DNA of 48,927 nt from an uncultured Oscillibacter sp. (GTDB lineage Bacteria > Bacillota > Clostridia > Oscillospirales > Oscillospiraceae). The DNA lies in contig CAJUCO010000004.1 of NCBI GenBank assembly GCA_910585245.1, forward strand, positions 67,245 to 116,171, read 5' to 3'. The position numbers were made by a program, and so were the translations under genes. This document shows, one piece after another, positions 40,169-48,927 of the stretch. How positions within the stretch are numbered: position 1 is the first letter of the stretch; the number at the start of each line of letters is the position of its first letter. The notes under the pieces are model-generated. The model was not told the DNA's origin and did no database searches. It saw only the letters and a list, made by a program, of their open reading frames with translations.

Positions 40169-41770
40169 TTATGCCTCCCACTTTTCAAGCAGCTGCCGCA
40201 GCTCCGCGGCGTACTTCGCTAGGGACTTGTTGTCCCGGCCCTTGCTGCGCTTGATGAACTCGGTGAGCATATTGCCCACGGAGGACAAACGCTCGTAAGC
40301 CGGTGCGCCCTTGGACCCGGAGACGGTTTTGACCTTTCGCTCCGGGAGGTATCCCCGCTCCAGGATGGTGTTGGCTGCCAGGTCATAGACCTCCGTATAT
40401 TGGGGGGCGTGGGCAGAGAGGCCCATATTTTCCAGGGTCTGGGCGAAATGAGGAGCCACTTCCCGGTCCCCGTGGACCACGAAGACGTGCTGGGGCTTGG
40501 GATTTTGGAAGCCGGAAATCCACTTCAGCAGGTGGTCCCGGTCCGCGTGGGAGCTGAGGCCGGTGAAGTTTTCCAGGTGGGCCCGGACGGTGATTTCCTC
40601 GCCAAAGAGCTTGACGCTCTCCGCGCCCTCCAGGAGCTGCCGGCCCAGGGTGCCCTCTCCCTGGAAGCCGACGAAAAGGACGGTGCACTCCGGCCGCCAG
40701 AGGTTGTGCTTCAAGTGGTGGCGGATACGGCCCGCGTCGCACATACCGGAGGCGGAGATGATCACCTTCGGGGTCCGGTCCTCGTTCAAGGCCTTGGACT
40801 CCTCGCTGGACTCCGTGGCGTGGAGGTTGGGGAAGCGAAACATATTCGTTCCCTTCCGCACCAGCCAGACCGCGTCGTGGTCCATGTAGCCCCGGAGGTC
40901 CCCGTCGAAGATGGACGTGGCCTTCTTCGCCAGGGGGGAGTCGATGTACACCGGGAAATCCGGGCAGGAGTTCACCATGTGCTTTTCCTTGATTTCCCGG
41001 ATAAAATAGAGAAGTTCCTGGGTCCGGCCCACGGCGAAGGAGGGGATGATGACGTTGCCCCCCCGGGCCATGGTCTCGTCGATGATCCGGGCCAGCTCGT
41101 CGGTATAGCCCCAGCTCTCCGGGTGGTTCCGGTCGCCGTAGGTAGACTCCATCACCACGTAGTCCGCCCCGGCCAGCTGTACCGGGTCCCGAATGACGGG
41201 CTGGTTGATGTTGCCGATGTCCCCGGAAAAGACGATGCTCTTTTTCACGCCGTTTTCCCGCAGGTCCATGGCCACAAAGGCGGAGCCCAACAGGTGTCCC
41301 GCGTCGGTAAACTCGATGTCTACGCCCTCGCAGAGGTTGATAAGTTCACCGTACTCGCAGACCACCAGAAATTCCTTGACCCGTTCGGCGTCCTCCACGG
41401 TATAAAGAGGCTCGGTCCGGGGGGCGCCGGAGCGCTCGCCCTTGCGGTTTTTCCACTCGGCATCCTGCTCTTGAATATGGGCGGAGTCCAGCAGCATGAT
41501 TTCCAGCAGCTGGGCGGTGAGGCGGGTGGTGAGAATACGGCCCTGAAAGCCCTGCTTGATGAGCATGGGAATCCGGCCGGAGTGATCAATGTGGGCGTGG
41601 GTGACCAGAACGTAATCAATGGTATTAGCGGCAAAGGGGAATTCGCCGTTGGAAACCTCGTCCCGGCCCTGCTGGAGGCCGCAGTCGATAAGAATGCGGG
41701 TGTCGTTAATCTCCAGACAGTGGCAGCTCCCGGTGACGCATTGATCCGCGCCGTAAAAGCTGAGCTTCAT
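40169..41770 (-). CDS. MBL-fold / beta-CASP metallo-hydrolase (RNA-specific type)
   Basis: Predicted zinc-dependent RNase of the CPSF73/TTHA0252 group. Metallo-beta-lactamase motifs: VTHAHIDHSGRIP (HxHxDH), the later His in TDAGHLLGSAF, Asp in FSGDIGN. The beta-CASP insert follows (PSFAVGRTQELLYF, IDSPLAKKAT, ISASGMCDAGRIRHHL), then the RMMBL domain with GLSSHADRDHLL and VFVVHGD. Length 533 is typical. Ribosome site GGAGGG; a promoter lies at 41803-41831. The stop is 11 bases upstream of rlmD, so both RNA-acting genes share a transcript. No KH domain at the N-terminus. Confidence 0.9.
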   Translation of the reverse strand: MKLSFYGADQCVTGSCHCLEINDTRILIDCGLQQGRDEVSNGEFPFAANTIDYVLVTHAHIDHSGRIPMLIKQGFQGRILTTRLTAQLLEIMLLDSAHIQEQDAEWKNRKGERSGAPRTEPLYTVEDAERVKEFLVVCEYGELINLCEGVDIEFTDAGHLLGSAFVAMDLRENGVKKSIVFSGDIGNINQPVIRDPVQLAGADYVVMESTYGDRNHPESWGYTDELARIIDETMARGGNVIIPSFAVGRTQELLYFIREIKEKHMVNSCPDFPVYIDSPLAKKATSIFDGDLRGYMDHDAVWLVRKGTNMFRFPNLHATESSEESKALNEDRTPKVIISASGMCDAGRIRHHLKHNLWRPECTVLFVGFQGEGTLGRQLLEGAESVKLFGEEITVRAHLENFTGLSSHADRDHLLKWISGFQNPKPQHVFVVHGDREVAPHFAQTLENMGLSAHAPQYTEVYDLAANTILERGYLPERKVKTVSGSKGAPAYERLSSVGNMLTEFIKRSKGRDNKSLAKYAAELRQLLEKWEA

Positions 41771-41802
41771 AGTAAGGCCCTCCTTATTTCTTAGTACAAA
41801 TT

Positions 41803-41831
41803 ATGATAGCATATTTTGACGGAATATACAA
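41803..41831 (-). promoter_or_regulatory. Promoter of the beta-CASP hydrolase/rlmD operon
   Basis: Minus strand TTGTAT (41826-41831), 17-base spacer, TATCAT (41803-41808); about 30 bases upstream of the start codon. Confidence 0.55.
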
Positions 41832-41957
41832 GGAACAATCCGATGATTTTGCCTGATTTATCAAAAACGTCCGGGCCGCCTGCCGCGGCTGGACAGGGGA
41901 GCGGGGAGGGTGTATCATCAAAGGGACAGAGAAACGTCCCAAAAAGGAGGCGTTACC

Positions 41958-43124
41958 ATGGAGACGCTGTTGATTCCCGCCCTGCTGGACCGGCACTGGC
42001 CCCTGCTTCGGTGGGCCTTTGAGACCGGGAAGCGCCACGCCGTCGTGCTGGATGAGGAGGGGACGGCCGTGGAGGAGCTGGGTCTCCGGCATATGCACAA
42101 TGACCTGTGCTATCCCTTCCTGCTCATTACCGGGCAGGTACTGGCGGCCCTGAGGTCCGGGCGCTATGACCCGGAGAGCACCTCTGTTTTGATCTCTCAG
42201 GCCGCCGACGGCTGCCGGGGCTCCTGTCTGATCCGCCTCCTCCGGCCCGTTTTGAACCGGGAGGGATTTTCCCAGGTGAAGCTCCTGTCCCTCAACGCCG
42301 GGGGCCTGGAAAGCGGCTGTGCCCTGGGCGTGACGCCGGCGCTGGCTCTCCGGGCCGTTGCGGCCGCCTTTTGGGGGGACGCGCTGATGTTGCTGGAAAA
42401 CCAGACCCGGCCCTATGAGGCGCACCGGGGGGAGACGGACCGGCTGGCGGCGGGCTGGAGGATCCTGTTGTCAAAAGACCTCCAGAAGTACCGGCATCTT
42501 TCCCCCTGGGGGATGCTCCGCCGCTGCCGGGAGATGGCGGCGGACTTCCGGGCTGTCCCCCGGGAGGCGCGTGAGGCGCAAAAAACCGCTGTAGTCGGGG
42601 AACTGTATACAAAATACTGTGGCCTTGGCAACTGGAATTTGCAGGCGTACCTGGAGGGACAGGGCTGCGAGGTGGGCGTCAACGGTTTGACGTGGTACGC
42701 CCTTTATTATATGGATACGCACTTGGGGGAGAGCCCCCTCCTTGTCCGCTGGGTGGGAAGAGCCCTTATGTCCTGGGCCCTGAGCTTTCAGAAGGCGTTT
42801 ATCAAAGCCTTGCGGAAGGGGGGCTTTTCCACGCTCCCGCCCTATCCGGAGCTGAGAGCGCTGGCGCTCCCCTCGGGATGTGCGCTGGGCTGCGGGTGGC
42901 TGCTCTCGGCGGAGGCCGCCGCCTGGGTACGGGCGGGGTACAAGAAGGTGCTGGCGGCGATGCCCTTTGGCTGTCTGCCGGGGCACATCTACGCAAGAGG
43001 CATTTACGCCCGCCTCCAGCGGGAGCTGCCTGAGGGGGTGATTGTGGGCGTGGACTATGACGCCTCCACCCGGGAGGGAACTGTGAAGAGCCGGATACGG
43101 ATGTTGCTGGATATGGAGATTTAA
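41958..43124 (+). CDS. Acyl-CoA dehydratase activase-related protein (DUF2229-like, stand-alone)
   Basis: 388 residues; ATG 41958 follows AAGGAGG. Resembles the C-terminal part of the very long (about 1400-residue) activase-fusion proteins related to 2-hydroxyglutaryl-CoA dehydratase activators. Matching blocks: IPALLDRHWPLLRWAF, NDLCYPFLLITGQVL, a Cys motif ADGCRGSCLIRLLRPVL, LLSLNAGGLE, WGDALMLLENQTRPYE, and a final GVIVGVDYDASTREG. The ATPase half (ASKHA fold) normally fused in front is absent, and no second dehydratase gene is near. So this is either a natural split form or a shortened relative; the role is unknown. Cys residues in CYP and CRGSC could hold an iron-sulfur cluster. Divergent from the beta-CASP operon. 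Confidence 0.7.
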   Translation: METLLIPALLDRHWPLLRWAFETGKRHAVVLDEEGTAVEELGLRHMHNDLCYPFLLITGQVLAALRSGRYDPESTSVLISQAADGCRGSCLIRLLRPVLNREGFSQVKLLSLNAGGLESGCALGVTPALALRAVAAAFWGDALMLLENQTRPYEAHRGETDRLAAGWRILLSKDLQKYRHLSPWGMLRRCREMAADFRAVPREAREAQKTAVVGELYTKYCGLGNWNLQAYLEGQGCEVGVNGLTWYALYYMDTHLGESPLLVRWVGRALMSWALSFQKAFIKALRKGGFSTLPPYPELRALALPSGCALGCGWLLSAEAAAWVRAGYKKVLAAMPFGCLPGHIYARGIYARLQRELPEGVIVGVDYDASTREGTVKSRIRMLLDMEI

Positions 43125-43162
43125 CAGTTTTGTGAACTTTTTTCCTCCGTTCCCAATTTCCT

Positions 43163-43191
43163 TTGCATTCCCGGGAAAACTGTGGTAAGCT
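43163..43191 (+). promoter_or_regulatory. Promoter candidate for secA
   Basis: TTGCAT (43163-43168), 17-base spacer ending in TGG, then TAAGCT (43186-43191). Weak -10 with an extended TGn element; about 75 bases before the secA start. Confidence 0.4.
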
Positions 43192-43267
43192 ATGCTTGTT
43201 TTACTATGGGAATTTTTATGCCTTCCCCCGGGGAAGCGCTAGAATAGAAAGGAAGTTACAAACGATT

Positions 43268-46018
43268 ATGGGTCTGATGCAAAAGATTTTCGGCGACTAC
43301 AGCTCTCGGGAGCTGAAATCCATTACCCCCATCGCGGATAAAATCGAGGCTATGGCCGACGAGTACAAGGCCATGAGCGACGCCCAGCTCCAGGCGAAAA
43401 CTCAGGAGTTCAAGGACCGCCTCGCCGGCGGAGAGACCCTGGACGACATCCTCCCCGAGGCCTTCGCCACCGCCCGGGAGGCCTCGGACCGGGTGTTGGG
43501 CCTCCGGCCCTACCGGGTGCAGCTGGTGGGCGGCATTGTCCTTCATCAAGGGCGTATCGCCGAGATGAAAACCGGCGAGGGCAAGACCCTGGTGGCGACT
43601 CTCCCCGCCTATCTCAACGCCTTGGCGGGGAAAGGCGTCCACATCGTCACCGTCAACGACTACCTGGCCAAGCGAGACAGCGAGTGGATGGGCAAGGTCC
43701 ACCGCTTCCTGGGGCTGAAGGTGGGGCTCATTGTCCATGGACTTACCTCGAAACAGCGCCAGGAAGCCTATGCCGCCGACATCACCTACGGCACCAACAA
43801 TGAAATGGGTTTCGACTACCTCCGGGACAATATGTGCATCTACTCCCAGGAGCTGGTCCAGCGGGGCCACTCTTTCGCCATTGTGGACGAGGTGGACTCC
43901 ATTCTCATCGACGAGGCCCGGACCCCGCTGATTATCTCCGGCCAGGGGGAGAAATCCACGCAGATGTACGATCTGACAGAGATGTTTGTGGCCAAGCTCA
44001 AAAAGCAGGTGGTGGTCCAGGTGGACAACAAGGAAGAAGAGGCTGCGGATATCGACGCGGACTATGTGGTGGATGAAAAGGCCAAAACCGCCACCCTCAC
44101 CGCCCGGGGCATCGCCAAGGCGGAGGAGTATTTCCATGTGGAAAACCTCTCCGACCCATCCAACTCCACCGTCAGCCACCATATCAACCAGGCCCTGAAA
44201 GCCCACGGAACCATGAAACGGGACATCGACTATGTGGTGAAGGACGGGGAAGTCATCATTGTAGACGAGTTCACTGGCCGTCTCATGTTTGGCCGGCGGT
44301 ACTCCAACGGACTTCACCAGGCCATTGAGGCCAAGGAGCACGTGAATGTCAACAGTGAAAACCGAACTCTGGCCACCATTACCTTCCAGAATTATTTCCG
44401 GCTCTATGACAAGCTCTCCGGTATGACCGGCACCGCTATGACGGAACAGGAAGAGTTCGGAACCATCTACAACCTGGACATCATTGAAATTCCCACGAAC
44501 CGCCCCAACCAGCGGGAGGACCACCACGACGTGGTCTACAAAACCGAGGAGGGAAAATTCCGGGCCGTCATTCAGCAGATCAAGGAGTGCCATGCCAAGG
44601 GCCAGCCGGTGTTGGTGGGTACGGTGTCCATTGAGAAGAACGAGCTTCTCTCCAAGCTCCTCAGCCGAGAGGGGATTAAACACAACCTCCTAAACGCCAA
44701 AAACCACGAGAAGGAAGCGGAAATCGTGGCCCAGGCGGGCAAGCTGGGGGCGGTCACTGTGGCCACGAATATGGCGGGCCGCGGCACGGATATCATGTTG
44801 GGCGGCAACGCGGAATACCTGGCCCGGGCGGACCTGACCAAGGCCGGATATTCTGAGGAGGTCATTGTGGACGCCACGGGCTACGCCGACACGGACAACC
44901 AGGAGATTCTGGACGCCAGGGCGCTGTTCGCGGAAAAATTGGCCCAGCACAAGGCGGAGATCGCCAGCGAGGCGGACCGGGTCCGGGAGGCCGGGGGTCT
45001 CTTCATCATCGGCACGGAGCGCCACGAGTCCCGCCGGATTGACAACCAGCTCCGGGGCCGGGCGGGCCGCCAGGGGGACCCTGGCGAGACAAGGTTTTAT
45101 ATCTCCCTGGAGGACGATTTGATGCGCCTGTTTGGCGGAGACCGGATTACCAATATGATGGAGCGCTTCGACCTGGACGAGGACACCCCCATTGAGAACC
45201 GGATGCTGACCAAGGCCATTGAAAACGCCCAGACCACCGTGGAGTCCCGGAACTTCCAGTCCCGGAAGTCCGTGCTGGAATACGACGACGTGATGAACAA
45301 GCAGCGGGAACTGATCTACAGCCAGCGCCGCCAGGTTCTGGACGGCATGGACATCAAGGACACGGTGCTGAATATGATGCGCACCTCAATCGGCAACCAC
45401 GTGAGCCTCGCCTTTGGGGAGCAGCAGCATCTGGACGCCGCCGCCTACCGGGAGATGCTCCGGGGGTTGGAGGGAATGTATTTCGCCAAGGGGGCGGTGG
45501 ATATCCCGGAGACGGAGGCCGCGCAAAAGAGCCAGGAGGACTTCGACGAGGTCTTCACCGCCGCCGCCGGGGCCTTCTACGAGAATAAGGAGGCGGAAAT
45601 CACGCCCCCTATCATGCGGGAGCTGGAGCGGGTCATTATGCTCCGGGTGGTGGACGAGTACTGGATGGACCACATTGACGCCATGGACGACTTAAAACAG
45701 GGAATTCGCCTTCAGTCTTACGGCAATAACAACCCGGTGGACGTGTACAAGCGGGAGTCCCTGGATATGTTCGAGGAAATGATCGCCGCAATCCAGGACG
45801 AGACCGTCCGGCGGCTGTACTCCGTGCGCCTGAAAAAGGACGAGGAGGTCAAACGGGAACGGGTGGCCAAGGGCATGGTGGAAAACGTGGGCGGCGACGG
45901 AACCAAGCCCAGGAAACAGCCCATTAAAGTCATTAAAATCGGGCGAAACGATCCCTGCCCTTGCGGCAGCGGGCTGAAATGGAAGAAGTGCACTTGCCCG
46001 GAGTACCATCAGAACTGA
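43268..46018 (+). CDS. secA: Preprotein translocase ATPase SecA
   Basis: Motor of Sec-dependent protein export. Start ATG 43268 (MGLMQKIFGDY), the usual SecA beginning; the open frame reaches back to 43163 but without a site. 916 residues, normal length. Walker A in MKTGEGKTLVATLP, Walker B in IVDEVDSILIDEARTPL, preprotein-binding insert after it, second ATPase half with VATNMAGRGTDIMLGG and QLRGRAGRQGDPG, helical scaffold and wing domains, and a C-terminal SEC-C zinc site with the pattern C-x-C-x8-C-x-C (NDPCPCGSG ... CTC). A housekeeping gene; followed after 111 bases by pgeF in the same direction. Confidence 0.98.
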   Translation: MGLMQKIFGDYSSRELKSITPIADKIEAMADEYKAMSDAQLQAKTQEFKDRLAGGETLDDILPEAFATAREASDRVLGLRPYRVQLVGGIVLHQGRIAEMKTGEGKTLVATLPAYLNALAGKGVHIVTVNDYLAKRDSEWMGKVHRFLGLKVGLIVHGLTSKQRQEAYAADITYGTNNEMGFDYLRDNMCIYSQELVQRGHSFAIVDEVDSILIDEARTPLIISGQGEKSTQMYDLTEMFVAKLKKQVVVQVDNKEEEAADIDADYVVDEKAKTATLTARGIAKAEEYFHVENLSDPSNSTVSHHINQALKAHGTMKRDIDYVVKDGEVIIVDEFTGRLMFGRRYSNGLHQAIEAKEHVNVNSENRTLATITFQNYFRLYDKLSGMTGTAMTEQEEFGTIYNLDIIEIPTNRPNQREDHHDVVYKTEEGKFRAVIQQIKECHAKGQPVLVGTVSIEKNELLSKLLSREGIKHNLLNAKNHEKEAEIVAQAGKLGAVTVATNMAGRGTDIMLGGNAEYLARADLTKAGYSEEVIVDATGYADTDNQEILDARALFAEKLAQHKAEIASEADRVREAGGLFIIGTERHESRRIDNQLRGRAGRQGDPGETRFYISLEDDLMRLFGGDRITNMMERFDLDEDTPIENRMLTKAIENAQTTVESRNFQSRKSVLEYDDVMNKQRELIYSQRRQVLDGMDIKDTVLNMMRTSIGNHVSLAFGEQQHLDAAAYREMLRGLEGMYFAKGAVDIPETEAAQKSQEDFDEVFTAAAGAFYENKEAEITPPIMRELERVIMLRVVDEYWMDHIDAMDDLKQGIRLQSYGNNNPVDVYKRESLDMFEEMIAAIQDETVRRLYSVRLKKDEEVKRERVAKGMVENVGGDGTKPRKQPIKVIKIGRNDPCPCGSGLKWKKCTCPEYHQN

Positions 46019-46129
46019 TGGCGTTTACCCGCCCCGCGGGCGGGGGAGGTTGCGGCGATCCTCATAGCGCCTCCCCTCTCCGAAAGGGCGGGCAAACACC
46101 CCCGGCGCAACCGGGAAAAGGAGGTCCCC

Positions 46130-46936
46130 GTGTCTTTGGAAATCCATGAACAAAACGGTTTGATTTGGCTGACCGCCTCCAATTTGCGGGGCGTACGCCA
46201 CGGCTTTTCCACCCGTTTGGGCGGCGTCTCTCCCGCCCCCTGGGACAGCCTGAACCTCCGCCCCGGCATGGGGGACGGGCGGGAGGCGTTGCTGACGAAT
46301 TACCGCCGCTTCTGCACCGTGCTCCAAGTAGACACGGAGCGGACCGTCCTCTCCCGGCAGGTCCACGAGACGAACGTCCGGGTTTGTACGGCGGAAGACG
46401 CCGGGAAGGGACTCTTTCGGGAGCGGGACTATGACAGCGCCGACGCCCTGGTGACGGATGTGCCGGGGCTGACTCTGTTTGTCTTTTCCGCCGACTGCGG
46501 CACGGTGCTCCTCCACGACCCGGACTCCGGAGCCGTGGGCGCGGCTCACGCGGGATGGCGGGGCTGCGCCGGGGGAATTGTGGAAAAGACCGTCCGGGAG
46601 ATGGGGCGTTGTTATGGAACAAAGCCGGAGCGGGTCCAGGCCGCCCTGGGCCCCTGCATCGGCCGGTGCTGCTTTGAGAGCGACGAAGATGTCCCCGCCG
46701 CTATGCGGGCCGTTCTGGGCTCTGAGGCGGAACCTTATCTGGAGTTTCGGGGCCCCAAGTGGCACGTGGACCTGGAGGGGTTGAACCGCCGGTGGCTTTT
46801 GCGGGCGGGGGTTCTGCCGGAGAATATCGAGACCTCCGGCCTTTGCACCGCTTGCCGCCGGGATCTGTTCTGGTCCCACCGGAAGCTGGGGGAGGCCAGA
46901 GGCGTCCAGTGCGGGGCGATTACCGCCGGAAATTGA
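46130..46936 (+). CDS. pgeF: Peptidoglycan editing factor PgeF (YfiH/YlmD family, Cu-oxidase_4)
   Basis: Family formerly called laccase-domain or polyphenol oxidase; members are linked to peptidoglycan editing and show purine nucleoside phosphorylase/adenosine deaminase activity. GTG start at 46130 behind AAAGGAGG. The metal and active-site pattern is complete: RQVHETNV (His), FSADCGTVLL (Cys) and AAHAGWRG (His). Further family marks: RHGFSTRLGGVS, ALGPCIGRCCFE, and C-terminal SGLCTACRRDLFWSHR. 268 residues, normal length. Confidence 0.92.
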   Translation: MSLEIHEQNGLIWLTASNLRGVRHGFSTRLGGVSPAPWDSLNLRPGMGDGREALLTNYRRFCTVLQVDTERTVLSRQVHETNVRVCTAEDAGKGLFRERDYDSADALVTDVPGLTLFVFSADCGTVLLHDPDSGAVGAAHAGWRGCAGGIVEKTVREMGRCYGTKPERVQAALGPCIGRCCFESDEDVPAAMRAVLGSEAEPYLEFRGPKWHVDLEGLNRRWLLRAGVLPENIETSGLCTACRRDLFWSHRKLGEARGVQCGAITAGN

Positions 46937-46998
46937 ATGCGTGAAGGGAGGAGTCAGGGATGGTGGATCCCTGATTCCTTGTCCCTTGAGGTAAGTTT

Positions 46999-48534
46999 AT
47001 GAGAAAACGCTTGCGCGGGCTGTTTGCGCTGCTTTTGCCCCTTCTGCTGCTCAGCGGCTGCTGGCAGGAGGGTCCGCAGGAGGAAATCGAGGACATTCTG
47101 CCCCCCTTTCAGGAGGAAGAGGAGCCGGAGGAAGAGGAGGGGGCGGTCCTGCCGGAGCGCTTTGCTCTGCCCTATGTGCCGGGACAGAGCCTGGACCCGG
47201 TGGATTGCGCAGACGGAGTGCAACAAGTGGCGGCGTCCCTTCTGTACGAGGGGCTGTTTCGTCTGGATGGGCGCTTTGAACCGCAGCCCTGTTTGTGTAT
47301 CAGCTATACCCACGACGAAGCCGCCGGACGTTACACCTTCACCCTCCGCTCAGGGGTCCAGTTTTCCGACGGCTCGCCTTTGACCGGCCGGGATGTGAAA
47401 GCCACCCTGGACCGGGCCCGAACTTCGGCGCGCTACGCCAGCCGTTTGTCCGGTATATCCTCTATCAGCGCCAACAGCGATAGCGTGACCATCTCCTTGA
47501 CAAGTCCAAACACGGCCCTTCCGGCCCTGCTGGATGTGCCCATTGTAAAGTCCGGCGGCCAGGACACCATTGCCCCCATGGGCACCGGCCCCTATTTTTA
47601 CGTCGAGGAGGAGACCGGGGCCTATCTCATCGCCAACCAGTCCTGGTGGAGGGGAGAGAACCAGCCGGTGGAGCGGATTGCCCTGGTGGGCGCGCCTGAC
47701 AGCGCCGCCATGCTCTACCGCTTTTCCTCCCACGAGGTTCAGCTCATTACGGCGGATCTCACCGGCGTGCAGGCGGTGAGCGCCACCGGCAGCGTGGACA
47801 GCGTGGACGCGGAGACCACGGTGCTGCAATATGTGGGCTGCAACACCGCCCGGGCGCCTCTGGACAGTCCGTCTCTCCGGCGGGCCCTGTCTGCGGGAAT
47901 CGACCGGCTAAACGTGACGGTTGCCTTTCTCTCGGGACACGGCAGGCCCGCCGCCTTTCCGGTGCCCCCGTCGTCGCCGCTGTATCCGGCGGATCTGGAG
48001 ACGGCTTTTTCTCTGGACGGCTTCGCCGCCGCCTTGACGGAGAGCGGTTATGTGTCCGAAAGTCCCCTGACGCTGTTGGTCAACGAGGAGAACAGCTTTA
48101 AAAAGTCCATCGCCGAATATTTGGCGAAAAGCTGGACCGCCGGTGGCGTGACGGTGGAGGTCCGGGCCCTGCCCTGGGAGGAGTATACCGCCGCCCTGGC
48201 CGCCGGGGACTTTGATCTCTATTACGGGGAAACCCGCCTCACCGCGGACTGGAATCTTAAAAGCCTTCTGGAGCCGGGGGGAAGCCTGAACTATGGCCGT
48301 TGGTCCCATCCGGACACCAGCCGCCTATTGGCAGAGCTGGCGGGGGCGCAGGACCGGACGGCGGCCATGAGGGCCCTTTGCACCCACTTAAAAGAGCAAG
48401 CCCCCATTCTTCCGGTGTGCTTCAAATCCGTCTCATTGCTGACCCAGGCGGAGGTGGTGGAGGGGATTTCCCCCACGGCGGCGGAGCCTTTTTATAATCT
48501 GGGACAGTGTGTTATCCGGTTGAAAGAACCGTAA
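46999..48534 (+). CDS. Oligopeptide/nickel-type ABC substrate-binding lipoprotein (SBP_bac_5)
   Basis: Extracellular solute-binding lipoprotein, 511 residues. Signal peptide with lipobox L-S-G-C (Cys21), then a strongly acidic linker (EEEEPEEEE). The SBP_bac_5 fold shows in SLDPVDCADGVQQ, the family motif LRSGVQFSDGSPLTGRDVKATLDRA (its core FSDGSPLT), APMGTGPYFY, and LRRALSAGIDRLNV. It resembles DppA/OppA/NikA-type binding proteins. No permease or ATPase genes follow inside the window, so either they are elsewhere or the protein serves another system. Starts 62 bases after pgeF; a terminator lies at 48671. Confidence 0.88.
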   Translation: MRKRLRGLFALLLPLLLLSGCWQEGPQEEIEDILPPFQEEEEPEEEEGAVLPERFALPYVPGQSLDPVDCADGVQQVAASLLYEGLFRLDGRFEPQPCLCISYTHDEAAGRYTFTLRSGVQFSDGSPLTGRDVKATLDRARTSARYASRLSGISSISANSDSVTISLTSPNTALPALLDVPIVKSGGQDTIAPMGTGPYFYVEEETGAYLIANQSWWRGENQPVERIALVGAPDSAAMLYRFSSHEVQLITADLTGVQAVSATGSVDSVDAETTVLQYVGCNTARAPLDSPSLRRALSAGIDRLNVTVAFLSGHGRPAAFPVPPSSPLYPADLETAFSLDGFAAALTESGYVSESPLTLLVNEENSFKKSIAEYLAKSWTAGGVTVEVRALPWEEYTAALAAGDFDLYYGETRLTADWNLKSLLEPGGSLNYGRWSHPDTSRLLAELAGAQDRTAAMRALCTHLKEQAPILPVCFKSVSLLTQAEVVEGISPTAAEPFYNLGQCVIRLKEP

Positions 48535-48670
48535 AAAAGGAGCTCCGGTCAAGTTCGGGGCCCTTTTCGGGAAAGGAGAAAGACTGTCGTGCCTTAGGCG
48601 GGTGTCCGCGAAAAAGACTTCAAAAAATTATAATTGCTGTTGCCGGCAGGCAAGATTGGACCCCCCAAAA

Positions 48671-48713
48671 ATGGGCGGAGAATGGATAAAATTCCATTCT
48701 CCGCCCATCTTTT
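48671..48713. terminator. Strong bidirectional terminator
   Basis: ATGGGCGGAGAATGGA (48671-48686) pairs perfectly with 48693-48708, 6-base loop, followed by CTTTT; AAAA precedes it for the other strand. About 135 bases after the binding-lipoprotein stop. Confidence 0.85.
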
Positions 48714-48912
48714 GCATTTACCTGCCGGATTGGCTGCCTTTTCGCTTCCCCCGGCGGGGACAAGTCTTGCCGCGCCCACCGGCGTATCGCGAACACTTGG
48801 CGTCATCCATCCCAAGAGGGGAAATTTTACAAAAACGTGTGCTTAGACGCAGGGCATACCGGCAGCACACAGGCAGTTGAACAGCGCAAATATATTCCGC
48901 ATATTCGGCCCC

Positions 48913-48927
48913 GGGGTGAGGAGAAGA
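48913..48927 (+). promoter_or_regulatory. Probable ribosome binding site of the next gene
   Basis: GGGTGAGGAGAAGA ends the window. GAGGAG fits a Shine-Dalgarno site; the start codon would lie within the next few bases, outside the window. Confidence 0.4.

Larger units (their letters stand above)
48535..48927. other. Right-edge non-coding region
   Basis: 393 bases without a convincing gene. Contains the terminator at 48671-48713, an isolated TATAAT at 48629 without a -35 box, and at the very end GGTGAGGAGAAGA, which looks like a ribosome site for a plus-strand gene starting just beyond the window. Confidence 0.55.

Noticed and set aside
40400..41794. 464-residue plus-strand frame opposite the beta-CASP gene
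   Set aside because: Antisense shadow; covers the hydrolase gene and part of its promoter.
43256..44683. 475-residue minus-strand frame opposite secA
   Set aside because: Antisense shadow of SecA.
48602..48880. 92-residue plus-strand frame at the right edge
   Set aside because: Runs through a strong terminator hairpin; composition is not protein-like.

Overview
The window is about 49 kb of GC-rich chromosome from a Gram-positive anaerobe. The best guess is Clostridia, Oscillospiraceae-like (Flavonifractor/Oscillibacter relatives). The evidence is S-layer-homology (SLH) proteins, GH25 and VanX-type wall enzymes, YesM/YesN signalling, an FMN-binding lipoprotein, a stand-alone activase-related (DUF2229-like) protein of 2-hydroxyacyl-CoA dehydratase systems, SEC-C-tailed SecA, and strong AGGAGG ribosome sites. 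No tRNA, rRNA, CRISPR array, prophage or transposase gene was seen. The taxonomic placement is inference.

Layout. (1) 1-9.5 kb is cell surface: the 3' part of an SLH protein (+), convergent with a five-gene minus-strand operon (MBOAT O-acyltransferase, DHHW/AlgX-like protein, SLH-transglutaminase, Pro/Glu-rich lipoprotein, VanX-type M15 peptidase). (2) 9.5-14.6 kb is a minus-strand operon gltA-acn-icd, the oxidative TCA branch to 2-oxoglutarate. (3) 15-18.8 kb (+) holds a chemoreceptor translationally coupled to an FMN-binding lipoprotein, then a membrane lipase-like hydrolase. (4) 19-23.3 kb (-) holds a DUF4367 membrane protein, a zinc-ribbon/LRR membrane protein and an SPFH/zinc-ribbon protein. 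(5) 23.7-30 kb (+) is a three-component sugar-sensing system (binding lipoprotein, YesM kinase, YesN regulator) followed by a sodium:solute symporter. (6) 30.4-36 kb (+) is a phosphorelay cluster: a lone receiver, a hybrid kinase with receiver and HPt, and a hybrid kinase fused to a C-terminal DegV fatty-acid-binding domain. (7) 36.4-41.8 kb (-) holds a GH25 lysozyme, an unknown membrane protein, RlmD and a beta-CASP metallo-hydrolase. (8) 42-48.5 kb (+) holds the activase-related protein, SecA, PgeF and an oligopeptide-type binding lipoprotein. The next gene probably starts just past the right edge.

The two most unusual things are the kinase-receiver-DegV fusion (33334-36033) and a family of about 90-165 bp intergenic hairpin elements. 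The elements occur four times in the same orientation (about 1759, 18897, 30100 and 36113). A copy lies in every convergent gene junction of the window, and the stems keep pairing although their sequences differ. Two copies are flanked by direct repeats of the neighbouring terminator-like hairpin.

All functional calls come from reading motifs and domain order by eye; no database search was possible. Large open frames opposite real genes (for example + 4377-6200, + 9383-10735, + 40400-41794) are shadows produced by GC-rich codon use and are not annotated.
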